Positions 24,938 through 33,336 of a DNA stretch of 64,000 bases are shown here, in pieces. Location: the NCBI RefSeq assembly GCF_009674805.1, contig NZ_WKKI01000010.1, forward strand, positions 23,639-87,638, written 5' to 3'. This DNA comes from Metabacillus lacus (lineage in GTDB: Bacteria; Bacillota; Bacilli; Bacillales; Bacillaceae). Position 1 is the first letter of the stretch. Each line of letters starts with the position of its first letter. The notes below the pieces were generated by a model. It made no database searches and was not told the origin of the DNA. It was given only the letters and a program-made list of their open reading frames with translations. Made by a program: the position numbers and the translations under genes.

Positions 24938-26323
24938 CTAAGCTTTAGGAGCCACCATGTCTTCCGGTTTCACAAATTGATCAAATTCCTCTTCCGACAA
25001 AAGTTGAAGCTCCACTGCAGCTTCTTTTAAAGTAGTGCCGTTTTTATGGGCATGCTTAGCAATTTTCGCTGCATTTTCATAGCCTATGTGAGGATTTAGT
25101 GCGGTTACCAGCATAAGAGACTTTTCTAAATGCCCTTTTATCACAGATTCATTCGGCTGAATTCCAGCTGCACAGTTTCGATCAAAGGAAATCAAGCTGT
25201 CTGATAGTAGTCTGACAGATTGCAGGAAATTGTAGATGATAACCGGCTTGTATACGTTCAGCTCAAAATTCCCCTGGCTCGCAGCAAACCCAATCGCCGC
25301 GTCATTGCCCATCACTTGGACGGCAACCATCGTTAATGCTTCACTTTGTGTCGGATTTACCTTGCCGGGCATAATCGAGCTTCCAGGCTCATTTTCAGGA
25401 ATGGTGATTTCCCCAATTCCGCTTCTCGGCCCGCTGGCAAGCCATCTTACATCATTGGCAATCTTCATGGCATCCGCTGCAAGCGCCTTTACCGCTCCGT
25501 GTACATAAACCAACTCATCATGGCTGGTGAGTGCATGGAATTTATTGTGAGATGAGCTGAAAGTCTCGCCCGTCATGCTGCTGATTTCAGCTGCAGCCAT
25601 GTCCCCAAACTGCGGATGTGCATTGATTCCTGTTCCTACAGCTGTTCCCCCGATTGCAAGACTTCGAAGCTGCTCAGCACTTTGCTGAATCATCTCCCTT
25701 GATTTAACAAGCATATAATGCCAGCCTGAAATCTCCTGACCGAGCGTTAATGGCGTTGCATCCTGCAGATGAGTCCGCCCGATTTTAACAATATTGTCAT
25801 AAGCTGCTGCTTTCTCTGAAAGAGTTTTCTCCAGCTGCCCAATGGCAGGAATCAATCTGTTTTTTACAGCAAGAAGACCTGCAATATGCATAGCAGTTGG
25901 AAAAGTGTCATTGGAACTTTGGCTCATATTCACATCATCGTTTGGATGAATTTCTTTATCAATTCCTTTTTCCTTCAAAAGCTCATTTCCTCTGTAGGAA
26001 ATCACTTCATTGACATTCATATTGCTCTGCGTGCCGCTCCCGGTCTGCCACACGACCAGAGGAAAATGTTCATCCAGCTTTCCGTCCAGAATTTCGTCAC
26101 AAGCCTGAGCAATAACTGCTGCCTTATCAGCATCCAGCTTCTCCAGCTTCTGATTGGCAAGAGCAGCACTTTTTTTCAATACGGCAAAGCCATGAATCAA
26201 TTCAATCGGCATTTTTTCTTCACCAATTTTAAAATTCTCTCTGCTCCGCTGTGTCTGAGCCCCCCAGAATTTATCGGAAGCTACCTGCACTTCCCCCATT
26301 GTATCCCGCTCAATTCGATACAT
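24938..26323 (-). CDS. fumC: Class II fumarate hydratase
   Basis: A 461-residue fumarase of the aspartase/fumarase superfamily, converting fumarate to malate in the TCA cycle. The superfamily signature is '[13 protein letters not shown]' with the catalytic Ser of the mobile loop. Other hallmark segments are '[14 protein letters not shown]' and '[16 protein letters not shown]' with the active-site His. Length is standard. It is monocistronic (citG of B. subtilis is the equivalent). Aspartase is excluded by the overall pattern but both share the fold. Confidence 0.95.
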   Translation of the reverse strand: MYRIERDTMGEVQVASDKFWGAQTQRSRENFKIGEEKMPIELIHGFAVLKKSAALANQKLEKLDADKAAVIAQACDEILDGKLDEHFPLVVWQTGSGTQSNMNVNEVISYRGNELLKEKGIDKEIHPNDDVNMSQSSNDTFPTAMHIAGLLAVKNRLIPAIGQLEKTLSEKAAAYDNIVKIGRTHLQDATPLTLGQEISGWHYMLVKSREMIQQSAEQLRSLAIGGTAVGTGINAHPQFGDMAAAEISSMTGETFSSSHNKFHALTSHDELVYVHGAVKALAADAMKIANDVRWLASGPRSGIGEITIPENEPGSSIMPGKVNPTQSEALTMVAVQVMGNDAAIGFAASQGNFELNVYKPVIIYNFLQSVRLLSDSLISFDRNCAAGIQPNESVIKGHLEKSLMLVTALNPHIGYENAAKIAKHAHKNGTTLKEAAVELQLLSEEEFDQFVKPEDMVAPKA

Positions 26324-26436
26324 ACTACCCCTCCTATAAAGATGAATTATTCTCCCTATCTATCATATACTTTTCAATGCAATTTAAAAAAGCGAAAAGG
26401 CTTTCAATTTTCTGAGAAAACTCTTTTGATTGCTCA

Positions 26437-26800
26437 AGATACTATATCAAAGAGGGGGTTTGAGATTGTATAACAAAGCGGAGGGGGGTTTGTTCTACTA
26501 TCTTTGAGATGCTATAACAAAGCGGGGGGTTTTGTTCTACTAGCTTAGCATTTTCGCCAGATACTATAACAAAGTGGGCTGTTTTGTTCTACTATCTTTG
26601 AAATACTATAACAAAGTGGGCTGTTTTGTTCTACTATCTTTGAGATGCTATAACAAAGTGAGGGGTTTTGTTCTACTATCTTTGAGATGCTATAACAAAG
26701 TGAGGGGTTTTGTTCTACTATCTTTGCATTTTCGCCAGATACTATAACAAAGTGGGCTGTTTTGTTTTACTATCTTTGAGATGCTATAACAAAGTTGGGA
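26437..26800. repeat. 42-bp tandem repeat array B
   Basis: About nine units of the same family as 10304-10725, with GATRCTATAACAAAG, a variable core (TGGGCTG, TGAGGGG or CGGGGGG) and TTTTGTTCTACTATC. The 42-nt period and the occasional 10-nt insertion containing CATTTTCGCCA are shared with array A. The first unit (26441) is degenerate. It fills the gap between fumC and the XRE/membrane gene pair; no gene is supported from 26324 to 26925. Confidence 0.9.
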
Positions 26801-26925
26801 ACGCATATTTGAATTAACTCTTCGACTATGGCCTTTTCCTTACTAACAACAAGCAGCCAATCCCATAGCAATCTCCCATGAGGATACCTGAGCTTGGTCG
26901 ACGTTCTGCTCGCGCTTTTAAAGAA

Positions 26926-27285
26926 TTAATACCTCCTGAAAAGAACCAACAGATTCATCGTGTAACTGATAACAAAAATAGAATAAAAAGAAAATAGGTA
27001 GTCAATTTTTAAAGAGGTAAACTGTTCTAAAAGATAAAAGACTAAAAGTGAAAAACAAGAAATAATGAGTGTGTTATATGAAGCTTTTTGTTGCAACACC
27101 TTCATTCTCTCATCATTCTTTTTTATTTCTTCAAAAAGGACAAAATAAGCAAGAGGAAAAAATGCTAAAACAAGCGTATAGCTCGCTATAGATTGTTTTA
27201 GAAACACATCCAGAATACCGAAGGCAAACAGCAAGATACCCAGGAATAATAAGGTTTGTTTATGGAAGATATTGAGTAATTTCAT
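26926..27285 (-). CDS. Small membrane protein paired with an XRE regulator
   Basis: A 119-residue protein with four predicted membrane helices ('TLLFLGILLFAFGILDVFL', 'TLVLAFFPLAYFVLF', a third around 'TLIISCFSLLVFYLL', a fourth near the end) and a charged loop 'EEIKKNDERMKVLQQKA'. It starts 1 nt after the XRE gene stop, with GAGGAGG inside the end of that gene. This architecture matches widespread HTH plus small membrane protein pairs; the membrane protein's function is unknown. Base composition is more AT-rich than neighbours. Confidence 0.7.
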   Translation of the reverse strand: MKLLNIFHKQTLLFLGILLFAFGILDVFLKQSIASYTLVLAFFPLAYFVLFEEIKKNDERMKVLQQKASYNTLIISCFSLLVFYLLEQFTSLKIDYLFSFYSIFVISYTMNLLVLFRRY

Positions 27286-27286
27286 G

Positions 27287-27484
27287 TTAAGATTCCTCCT
27301 CAAAAAATACATCCTCCACTTTCACGTGAAAGTTTTTAGCGATACTGATGGCAAGCGGTAAGGATGGTATATATCTTCCTTTCTCAATTGAAATAATTGT
27401 TTGTCTGGACACATCCAACAAGTCAGCAAGTTGATATTGAGTAAGATTGTGCTCAGTTCTCATTTCTTTCACCCTATTCCTCAC
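27287..27484 (-). CDS. XRE-family helix-turn-helix regulator
   Basis: A 65-residue Cro/C1-type regulator consisting of little more than the DNA-binding domain: 'MRTEHNLTQYQLADLLDVSRQTIISIEKGRYIPSLPLA'-type pattern at residues 8-45, with the acidic tail 'VKVEDVFFEEES'. GTG at 27484 has GGAGG 7 nt upstream. It is translationally linked to the membrane protein gene after it and probably regulates that pair. Confidence 0.88.
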   Translation of the reverse strand: MRNRVKEMRTEHNLTQYQLADLLDVSRQTIISIEKGRYIPSLPLAISIAKNFHVKVEDVFFEEES

Positions 27485-27633
27485 GTGCTTTCCTCCACGT
27501 ATGAGCAAACTTAACTGCCCCTAATAAGTAAAGTGTACTTTACTTTCCTTTTTTTTACAACTCAGTCCGCAATTGGTAAGAAAAATAAATGTTTATCTCG
27601 ATTAACAATCCCCGTAACTAGATGTTTTTCAAA

Positions 27634-27673
27634 TAAAAAAGCTATCCCATTGATCAAGCGGGATAGCTTTTTC
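27634..27673. terminator. Bidirectional terminator after the M20 gene
   Basis: AAAAGCTATCCC (27637-27648) pairs with GGGATAGCTTTT (27660-27671), flanked by A and T runs. It ends the minus-strand met operon. Confidence 0.85.
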
Positions 27674-27767
27674 ATTTTCTGCAGTCAGTTTTACGGCCCA
27701 GCCTCTTAAAGTGTTTGGATAAAGCTGCCTGTTTATAACCCTATGCGTTCAAGGGCTGCGAAAACAA

Positions 27768-28982
27768 CTAGTAAGAGATGCTTTCCTTGGTATTTTCAAA
27801 TTCTTGCTGTATTTCTTTCAATGTCTGTTGATCTGTCAGCAAAGTCAGCCCCGTTAGCGCCAGAGCTTTAGCCCCTCTCAGCAAGGCCTCGTCTCCTTGA
27901 GGAGATTTAGCAGCTTCCCTGAATTCCTTGGTATGTGCAACAAGCGAACTAGGACCCATCTTGATATAAGGGTGAATAGTTGGAACAACCTGGCTGATAT
28001 TGCCTGCGTCTGTTGATCCATATCCCTTACGTTCATTGCTTAGGACCTCTATATCCAGTTCAGATAGGGCATCTGCAAATACCTGGTTGAAGACCTTGTT
28101 AATTAGCAGGTTGTCAATTTCATTTTGAAACGCAATGACATTCAATTTTGCACCTGTCGCAAGTGCAGCGCCTTCCGCAATTAGCTTGACTTTTTTTGTT
28201 ACCTCATTCAAGTCCTTTCTGTGTGCAGCTCTCAGATAAAATCTTGCCTTTGCATACTCTGGAACAATATTTGGGGCATCTCCTCCATGTGTAATAATGC
28301 CATGTATGCGCACATCATCTTTGAGATGCTGCCTCAGTGCATTTATTCCGTTAAACAATTGAATGACTGCATCCAGCGCATTGATTCCCTCATGAGGTGA
28401 TGCCGCAGCATGTGCTGGTTTTCCAATAAACTCAAAGTCAAGAGGATCCACTGCCAGAGAGTTTCCGGTTGTTCTTGTTTCATTTGAAGGGTGCACCATG
28501 AGTGCTGCATCAATTCCTTCTAAAAGTCCGTGTTTGACAAAACTTCCTTTTGCGCTTCCATTCGGTCCCCCTTCCTCAGCAGGAGTACCGAACACCACAA
28601 TTTCCCCTCCTGTTTCGTCAACAATCTGGCTGAGAGCGATGGCCGCTGCAATACTTGCCGTTCCTATAATATTGTGGCCGCATGCATGACCAAGCCCCGG
28701 CAGTGCATCATATTCTGCCAAAAATGCTATCGAAGGACCGTTTTTTCCTGACAATTTTCTTGCTATAAAAGCAGTGCTGTGACCAGCAACATCTCTTTCT
28801 ACATGAAACCCCTCTTCTTCCAGTCGTGAGGACAGCAGGCCTGATGCAAAATATTCTTCATTTCCAATCTCCGGTTTATCATGAATTTGATGGCTGATAT
28901 CAATATACCTTTCTGCCTGTGCATCTATGTCATCAATGACCGACACTTTAAGCTGCTGCAGGTTATTAACTTCTAAAGGCAT
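27768..28982 (-). CDS. M20-family metallopeptidase/amidohydrolase
   Basis: A 404-residue cytoplasmic amidohydrolase of the AbgB/aminoacylase (M20D) type. Metal-binding segments are 'HQIHDKPEIGNEE', 'LAEYDALPGLGHACGHNIIG' and 'TPAEEGGPNGSAKG', with the late His in 'PSSLVAHTKEF'. It deacylates an N-acyl amino acid or splits a dipeptide. It is the last gene of the metN-metP-metQ operon, 24 nt after metQ, so a methionine-containing or N-acylated methionine derivative is a reasonable inferred substrate. ATG at 28982 follows GGAGG by 7 nt. Confidence 0.85.
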   Translation of the reverse strand: MPLEVNNLQQLKVSVIDDIDAQAERYIDISHQIHDKPEIGNEEYFASGLLSSRLEEEGFHVERDVAGHSTAFIARKLSGKNGPSIAFLAEYDALPGLGHACGHNIIGTASIAAAIALSQIVDETGGEIVVFGTPAEEGGPNGSAKGSFVKHGLLEGIDAALMVHPSNETRTTGNSLAVDPLDFEFIGKPAHAAASPHEGINALDAVIQLFNGINALRQHLKDDVRIHGIITHGGDAPNIVPEYAKARFYLRAAHRKDLNEVTKKVKLIAEGAALATGAKLNVIAFQNEIDNLLINKVFNQVFADALSELDIEVLSNERKGYGSTDAGNISQVVPTIHPYIKMGPSSLVAHTKEFREAAKSPQGDEALLRGAKALALTGLTLLTDQQTLKEIQQEFENTKESISY

Positions 28983-29006
28983 GTTCACTCCTCCATTCCT
29001 TTCTAG

Positions 29007-29837
29007 TTATTCTCCAATTTCACTTAGCGGTACAAAGGTCGGTATGGTGCTTCCTTTGTATTCATTTTTGATAAATTCAGCTACGTCATCCTGCTGATAC
29101 AGTTCTGCAACTTTCTTTAACGTTTCATTTTCTTTGTCCTCGAATCTTACTGCAATGATATTAATATAAGGTGTAGCTGTATTATCTTCGTGGAAAATCG
29201 AATCTTTTGTAGGGTTAAATCCAGCATCTACAGCAATTCCGTTATTGATTATTGATCCTGCCACATCAGGAAGGACCCGCGGCGTTTGTCCCGCTACGAC
29301 AGGAACAATCTCCAAATTCTTAGGATTATCTTTAATGATTCCAAGAGAGCCATTGCCGTCAAAATCTTCAGGCAATGTGATCAGCCCTGCTTCCTGCAGC
29401 AAAAGAAACGCTCTGCCCATATTGGTTGCCTCATTGGGTACTGCAATTTTGCCTCCTTCCGGAATTTCACTCACATTTTTAAATTTATCTGAATATAAAC
29501 CCATTGGTGCTATGACTGTAGTGGCCAGTGGAGCGAGATCTAAATTATGTTCCTTTTTAAACGCATTAAAATAAGAAATGGTTTGAAAAGCATTCGCGTC
29601 CAGTTCTCCCTCTGCCAAGGCCAGGTTCGGCTGTACATAATCTGAAAACCTAACAATTTCAATAGTAATTCCTTCTTTTTCAGCTTTTTTAGCAACAAAA
29701 TCCCAAATGCGGTTATCAGATCCGCTGACTCCAATTTTAACTGTTTCCTGTTTTTCATTTCCTCCTGCAGAAATATTTCCGCATGCTGTTAATGCTGCTA
29801 ATGCAGCTGCCAATACAAATACCAGTATCTTTTTCAT
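29007..29837 (-). CDS. metQ: Methionine ABC transporter substrate-binding lipoprotein
   Basis: A 276-residue NlpA/MetQ-type lipoprotein. The signal peptide ends in a lipobox 'LTAC' so the Cys near residue 19 is lipidated and anchors the protein outside the membrane. The NlpA domain is recognisable in 'FSDYVQPNLALAEGELDANAFQTISYF' pattern and 'PNEATNMGRAFLLLQEAGLI'. It captures methionine for MetNP. ATG at 29837 has AAGGAG 8 nt upstream. Confidence 0.93.
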   Translation of the reverse strand: MKKILVFVLAAALAALTACGNISAGGNEKQETVKIGVSGSDNRIWDFVAKKAEKEGITIEIVRFSDYVQPNLALAEGELDANAFQTISYFNAFKKEHNLDLAPLATTVIAPMGLYSDKFKNVSEIPEGGKIAVPNEATNMGRAFLLLQEAGLITLPEDFDGNGSLGIIKDNPKNLEIVPVVAGQTPRVLPDVAGSIINNGIAVDAGFNPTKDSIFHEDNTATPYINIIAVRFEDKENETLKKVAELYQQDDVAEFIKNEYKGSTIPTFVPLSEIGE

Positions 29838-29849
29838 TTTCTCCACTCC

Positions 29850-30500
29850 TTAACGTCTTCGAATTGTTTTTGAAAGAAGATTGCCTGAAGATTGAAGTCC
29901 TTGTACCAGGACAACAAGAATAACAACTGTGATAATCATTACCATGGTATCGAATCTCTGATATCCATATGTAATTGCCAAATCCCCCAGCCCTCCTCCT
30001 CCTACCGCTCCAGCCATTGCAGATGCTCCAACAAGTCCAATGGTGGCGATGGTAAGATTCAGCACTAGAGAACTGAGTGCTTCCGGAACAAGAAAGCGAA
30101 AGATAATCTGCCCAGGTGTTGCTCCCATTGCCTCTGCAGCTTCAATCACTCCTGGCTGCACCTCCAGCAGGGAACTTTCTATTAATCTAGCAATGTACGG
30201 GCCAGCGTAAAACACCAGTGGTACGACTGCTGCCGATGTTCCGATCGATGTTCCGACTATTAGTCTTGTCAGAGGAATAATTGCAACCATCAGAATAATA
30301 AAGGGCACTGATCGAAACACATTGATGATACTGTTCAGCACTTTAAAGACTAAAGGATTTTCCAGCAGATGCCCCTTCCTTGTTACGACCAGCAGTACGC
30401 CGAGCGGAAGCCCGATTAATGTTGAAAACAGAAGTGAAAAACCAACCATCACAAGTGTTTCGACAAGAGCATCCATAATTTGGCTAAAATCAACCAGCAT
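29850..30500 (-). CDS. metP: Methionine ABC transporter permease
   Basis: A 216-residue MetI-type permease with about five membrane helices. The coupling helix region 'EAAEAMGATPGQIIFRFLVPEALSSL' is the EAA motif that contacts MetN. It overlaps the metN end by 11 nt and is 12 nt from metQ. The B. subtilis name is metP, the E. coli name metI. Confidence 0.93.
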   Translation of the reverse strand: MLVDFSQIMDALVETLVMVGFSLLFSTLIGLPLGVLLVVTRKGHLLENPLVFKVLNSIINVFRSVPFIILMVAIIPLTRLIVGTSIGTSAAVVPLVFYAGPYIARLIESSLLEVQPGVIEAAEAMGATPGQIIFRFLVPEALSSLVLNLTIATIGLVGASAMAGAVGGGGLGDLAITYGYQRFDTMVMIITVVILVVLVQGLQSSGNLLSKTIRRR

Positions 30501-31521
30501 GAGGCAGAACCTCCCTGACTGTCACTTTTTCCTGATGGATAAACATAAGTGCCCTGCTGATCTCACTTTCTCTTCCTTGCAGCTCCACAACAAGATTTCC
30601 AAATGGAATACCTTGCAGCTCTGTAATATTTCCAAGCAGAACATTCACATGTACATCAAACTTCTTAGCTACCTGAGACAAAAGCGGCTGTCCTGAAGAC
30701 TGTCCGATAAATTGGATTTTAAATACCCTGCTGTCACCCTCCCTGTTTTCTACAAGTGCCTGAATGGATTCCGGTATGGAATCGGGAAGAACAGAGCGGA
30801 CAAAATTTGCGGCTGTATCTGTTTGGGGATTCGTAAACACTTCAAATACTGTCCCGCTCTCTATAATTTTTCCATCCTCTATCACACCTACTTTATGGCA
30901 AATTTCTTTAATGACACTCATTTCGTGTGTAATCATGAGGATTGTAATATCATACTCACTGTTGATTTTTTTGAGCAGTTGAAGAATAGAATCTGTTGTT
31001 TGAGGATCCAAGGCGGAAGTAGCCTCATCACACAGGAGGATAGAGGGCTTGGTTGCCAACGCCCGTGCTATTCCGACTCTTTGTTTCTGCCCTCCGGAAA
31101 GCTGGTCCGGGTAATGGCTGGCTTTGTCCTCCAAGCCTACAAAGCTCAGCAATTCCCTTACTCTTGCTTGTATATCGTTTTTAGGTGTGTTTGCCAAAAG
31201 GAGTGGCATAGCAATGTTCGAAAAAACAGTTTTGGAGTTCAGCAAATTAAAATGCTGAAACACCATCCCTATTTTCCTTTTAGTTTCTCTAATATCTTTT
31301 TTTGAAAGAGACAGGAGATTTTTCCCTTCTACAAACACCTCTCCGTCCGAAGGCCTCTCCAGAAGGTTGACGCATCTGATTAGAGTGCTTTTCCCTGCAC
31401 CGCTAAACCCAATTACTCCGAAAATTTCTCCTTTCTCAACAGTCAAATTCACTCCATTCAGTGCTCTGATTATAGTATCTCCGCTGCCAAATTCTTTTTT
31501 TACATCCTTGAATTGAATCAT
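30490..31521 (-). CDS. metN: Methionine ABC transporter ATP-binding protein
   Basis: A 343-residue ATPase. Walker A is 'GFSGAGKSTLIRC', the signature 'LSGGQKQRVGIARAL' and Walker B 'ILLCDEATSALDP' follow. The C-terminal ~95 residues form the NIL/ACT-like domain ('VFKIQFIGQSSGQPLLSQVA') that senses methionine and inhibits transport. It is the first gene after the tandem SAM riboswitches. ATG at 31521 has AGGAGG 6 nt upstream. Confidence 0.95.
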   Translation of the reverse strand: MIQFKDVKKEFGSGDTIIRALNGVNLTVEKGEIFGVIGFSGAGKSTLIRCVNLLERPSDGEVFVEGKNLLSLSKKDIRETKRKIGMVFQHFNLLNSKTVFSNIAMPLLLANTPKNDIQARVRELLSFVGLEDKASHYPDQLSGGQKQRVGIARALATKPSILLCDEATSALDPQTTDSILQLLKKINSEYDITILMITHEMSVIKEICHKVGVIEDGKIIESGTVFEVFTNPQTDTAANFVRSVLPDSIPESIQALVENREGDSRVFKIQFIGQSSGQPLLSQVAKKFDVHVNVLLGNITELQGIPFGNLVVELQGRESEISRALMFIHQEKVTVREVLPHAG

Positions 31522-31541
31522 GCTGTACCTCCTTTTCATAG

Positions 31542-31573
31542 AAAAAACCCCCTTCCTGAAAAAGAAGAGGGCT
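31542..31573 (-). terminator. Terminator of the proximal SAM riboswitch
   Basis: CCCTCTTC pairs with GAAGGGGG, followed on the minus strand by TTTTTTC, just ahead of the metN ribosome site. Confidence 0.8.
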
Positions 31574-31587
31574 GAAAAAAAATTGCG

Positions 31588-31692
31588 TCCCTCTTATCTT
31601 TCAAGCTGTAAGCTTGCTGGAATTGGCACAGTACTGTACAGTCTGCTGCCGAAGTTTCAAAGGGCCAGTCCCTCCACTTCTCTGGATAAGAT
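31588..31692 (-). promoter_or_regulatory. SAM-I riboswitch (S-box), proximal copy
   Basis: On the minus strand: CTTATCCAGAG, GTGGAGGGACTGGCCC, GAAACTTCGGCAGC, GTGCCAATTCCAGCA and AAGATAAGAGGG are S-box elements in the correct order, with the P1 helix closing between CTTATC and GATAAG. SAM binding should favour the terminator at 31542. Confidence 0.92.
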
Positions 31693-31782
31693 TGCGTAGC
31701 TCATTCAGTTGTACAGGCTGCTAAGCGAACTTGCAGACCTGCTTTGCTGCGTTTTATTGCTAGGAAAACATTGTTCTTAGAA

Positions 31783-31820
31783 CGAAGAAACCTCTTCTGC
31801 ATACAGCAAGAAGAGGTTTC
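31783..31820 (-). terminator. Terminator of the distal SAM riboswitch
   Basis: GAAACCTCTTCT pairs with AGAAGAGGTTTC around a short loop. The minus strand continues with TTCGTTCTAAG, a weak T tract, so termination may be partial. Confidence 0.65.
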
Positions 31821-31840
31821 ATCATAATGATTCCGCACTC

Positions 31841-31952
31841 TTCTTATCTGCCAAGCTCACCGCTTGTTGGAAGTAGCACAGTTTCCGCAAACATGCGGAT
31901 CTGCTGCCGAGGCTTCGCAGGGCCAAATCCCTCCGCCTCTCTTGATAAGAAG
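31841..31952 (-). promoter_or_regulatory. SAM-I riboswitch (S-box), distal copy
   Basis: A second complete S-box: CTTATCAAGAG, GCGGAGGGATTTGGCCC, GAAGCCTCGGCAGC, GTGCTACTTCCAACA, AGATAAGAAG. It lies directly upstream of the first, with its own terminator, forming two checkpoints in series before metN. Confidence 0.92.
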
Positions 31953-31974
31953 TTTCGTTCATTCAATTGTTATT

Positions 31975-32003
31975 AATTTACACCGTCTGTTTTTTTTTGT
32001 CAA
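31975..32003 (-). promoter_or_regulatory. Promoter of the met operon
   Basis: TTGACA (31998-32003) and TAAATT (31975-31980) on the minus strand with a 17-nt spacer, about 20 nt before the distal S-box. Confidence 0.75.
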
Positions 32004-32084
32004 CCATAAATTGTTTGAAACTTAATCGACAATTTTCCCGACTATTATAATGAATAGCAAATACTCTTTGGGAGAGATTGAGCC

Positions 32085-32282
32085 ATGAGAAGAAGACTGA
32101 GAAAAAAAGGCTTTGAAGAACGGATGGAAGCCAACAGGCAGATGATTCTGAAAGACGAGCCTGCGCTTGAGGAGATTTACGAAAGAATTGAACAAAAGCA
32201 TTTGAGAGCGGATGAACCAAGCTTTTCAAACAAAAGAGAGCAGTTGAACAGACAAGAAAAACATTTTACCGCCAGAAGCTGA
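32085..32282 (+). CDS. FbpB-family small basic protein
   Basis: A 65-residue basic protein 'MRRRLRKKGFEERMEANRQM', of the FbpB small basic protein family. In B. subtilis FbpB acts with the FsrA small RNA in the iron-sparing response and is Fur-controlled. The sequence here keeps the Arg-rich start and the 'RMEANRQMILKDEPALEEIYERIEQK' helix-type core, and is longer at the C-terminus. A weak Fur-like site (TTATAATGAATAGCA, 32045-32059) overlaps the likely -10. The link to iron sparing is an inference. Confidence 0.75.
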   Translation: MRRRLRKKGFEERMEANRQMILKDEPALEEIYERIEQKHLRADEPSFSNKREQLNRQEKHFTARS

Positions 32283-32375
32283 TACCGCCCTTGGGGCATC
32301 CACCAGATTCTTCAGTCACAACTCAGAATTTCTTTTCAAAACATAACAGCCTCCCTTTCAAGGAGAGGCTGCTTG

Positions 32376-32864
32376 TCATGATTGTGAGTCTTCGTAACGC
32401 ACTTCACGATCATCTGTGTAATTGATTTTCAGCTTAAAGCTTTTATAATCTTCAGGAAGCTGAAATTTTTCCAGTACTTCCTGTATCACTTCCTGATCTT
32501 GAGAATCTGCAGTGATCGTCAAATTGTCCAGTCTGGCTTTCAGGGCACTAACCGCTTCCTCGCCTTTCAGTTCGCTGCCATTCAAGCCGTCTTCAATTTC
32601 TCCCTCTTCGCCGAGTTCTGTTCCTTCATACTCAGCCTCGTAAGTACCATCTTCATATTCTACTTCCAGTTCAAATTCTTTAAAGCGGAGAGCATCTGTT
32701 TCTGCCGTTTCACTTTGAGGCGGGGCTGCATCTGTTGCTTCCCTCTCACTCTGATTTTCCTCTAAAACTGCATCATCCCTGGTCATATCATCTGATGTAT
32801 TGCACCCGGAAATCACTAAGCCCGAAATCAGAAACACCGGAATTAGTTTTTTTGCTGCATCCAT
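32376..32864 (-). CDS. YusW-like lipoprotein
   Basis: A 162-residue lipoprotein. The start at 32864 (AGGAGGAG upstream) gives a short basic N-terminus, a hydrophobic stretch and the lipobox 'VISGC', so the Cys near residue 21 would be lipidated. An acidic linker precedes a domain with 'RFKEFELEVEYEDGTYEAEYEG' and 'YKSFKLKINYTDDREVRYED', the YusW-like pattern. The function is unknown. The open frame continuing upstream to 33011 has no ribosome site. Confidence 0.78.
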   Translation of the reverse strand: MDAAKKLIPVFLISGLVISGCNTSDDMTRDDAVLEENQSEREATDAAPPQSETAETDALRFKEFELEVEYEDGTYEAEYEGTELGEEGEIEDGLNGSELKGEEAVSALKARLDNLTITADSQDQEVIQEVLEKFQLPEDYKSFKLKINYTDDREVRYEDSQS

Positions 32865-33336
32865 AAAACTCCTCCTTCTGAAGTTAGTTTCTTCCAAAAC
32901 TATACCCATAAGAAGGCTCTCATAACCCCAGAGCAGCACGTGCCTTTCCTCCTGTTTCCCCTTTGCAGCTGATATGGACAGAAAAAAAACAAGACTTTTA
33001 CCATATTGCAACGGGCAGCAGATGATCTCCTTCTTTTAAATGGAGTACCTTTCAGCCAATTTTTCACTCCCGCTCACTCTCTAAGTCTATTGGCGCTGCT
33101 GCAAATGCAGAGTTTATAGCCCTTTACTCAAAATTTCACTCCAAAATACCTTACCGACAAAAACAGACCAAAGATGTGTTTGCGGGAAATGTCGACACAA
33201 GCCGGCATTTTGCTTATAAAATGAAAGCGGGATAGCGGAAACAGCACATCGGCAAACAGCCATTATAATCATTATCTTTTATGCTTTCGCCTCTGCATGC
33301 TCCGTCTTCCCTACAATGACTACAGGAGGATATTCC
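32865..33336. other. Intergenic region with a candidate Fur box
   Basis: No gene is supported. TTATAATCATTATCT at 33263-33277 matches the 7-1-7 Fur consensus TGATAATNATTATCA in 12 of 14 arm positions and lies 60 nt before the acyltransferase start, overlapping a possible TATAAT. Confidence 0.45.
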
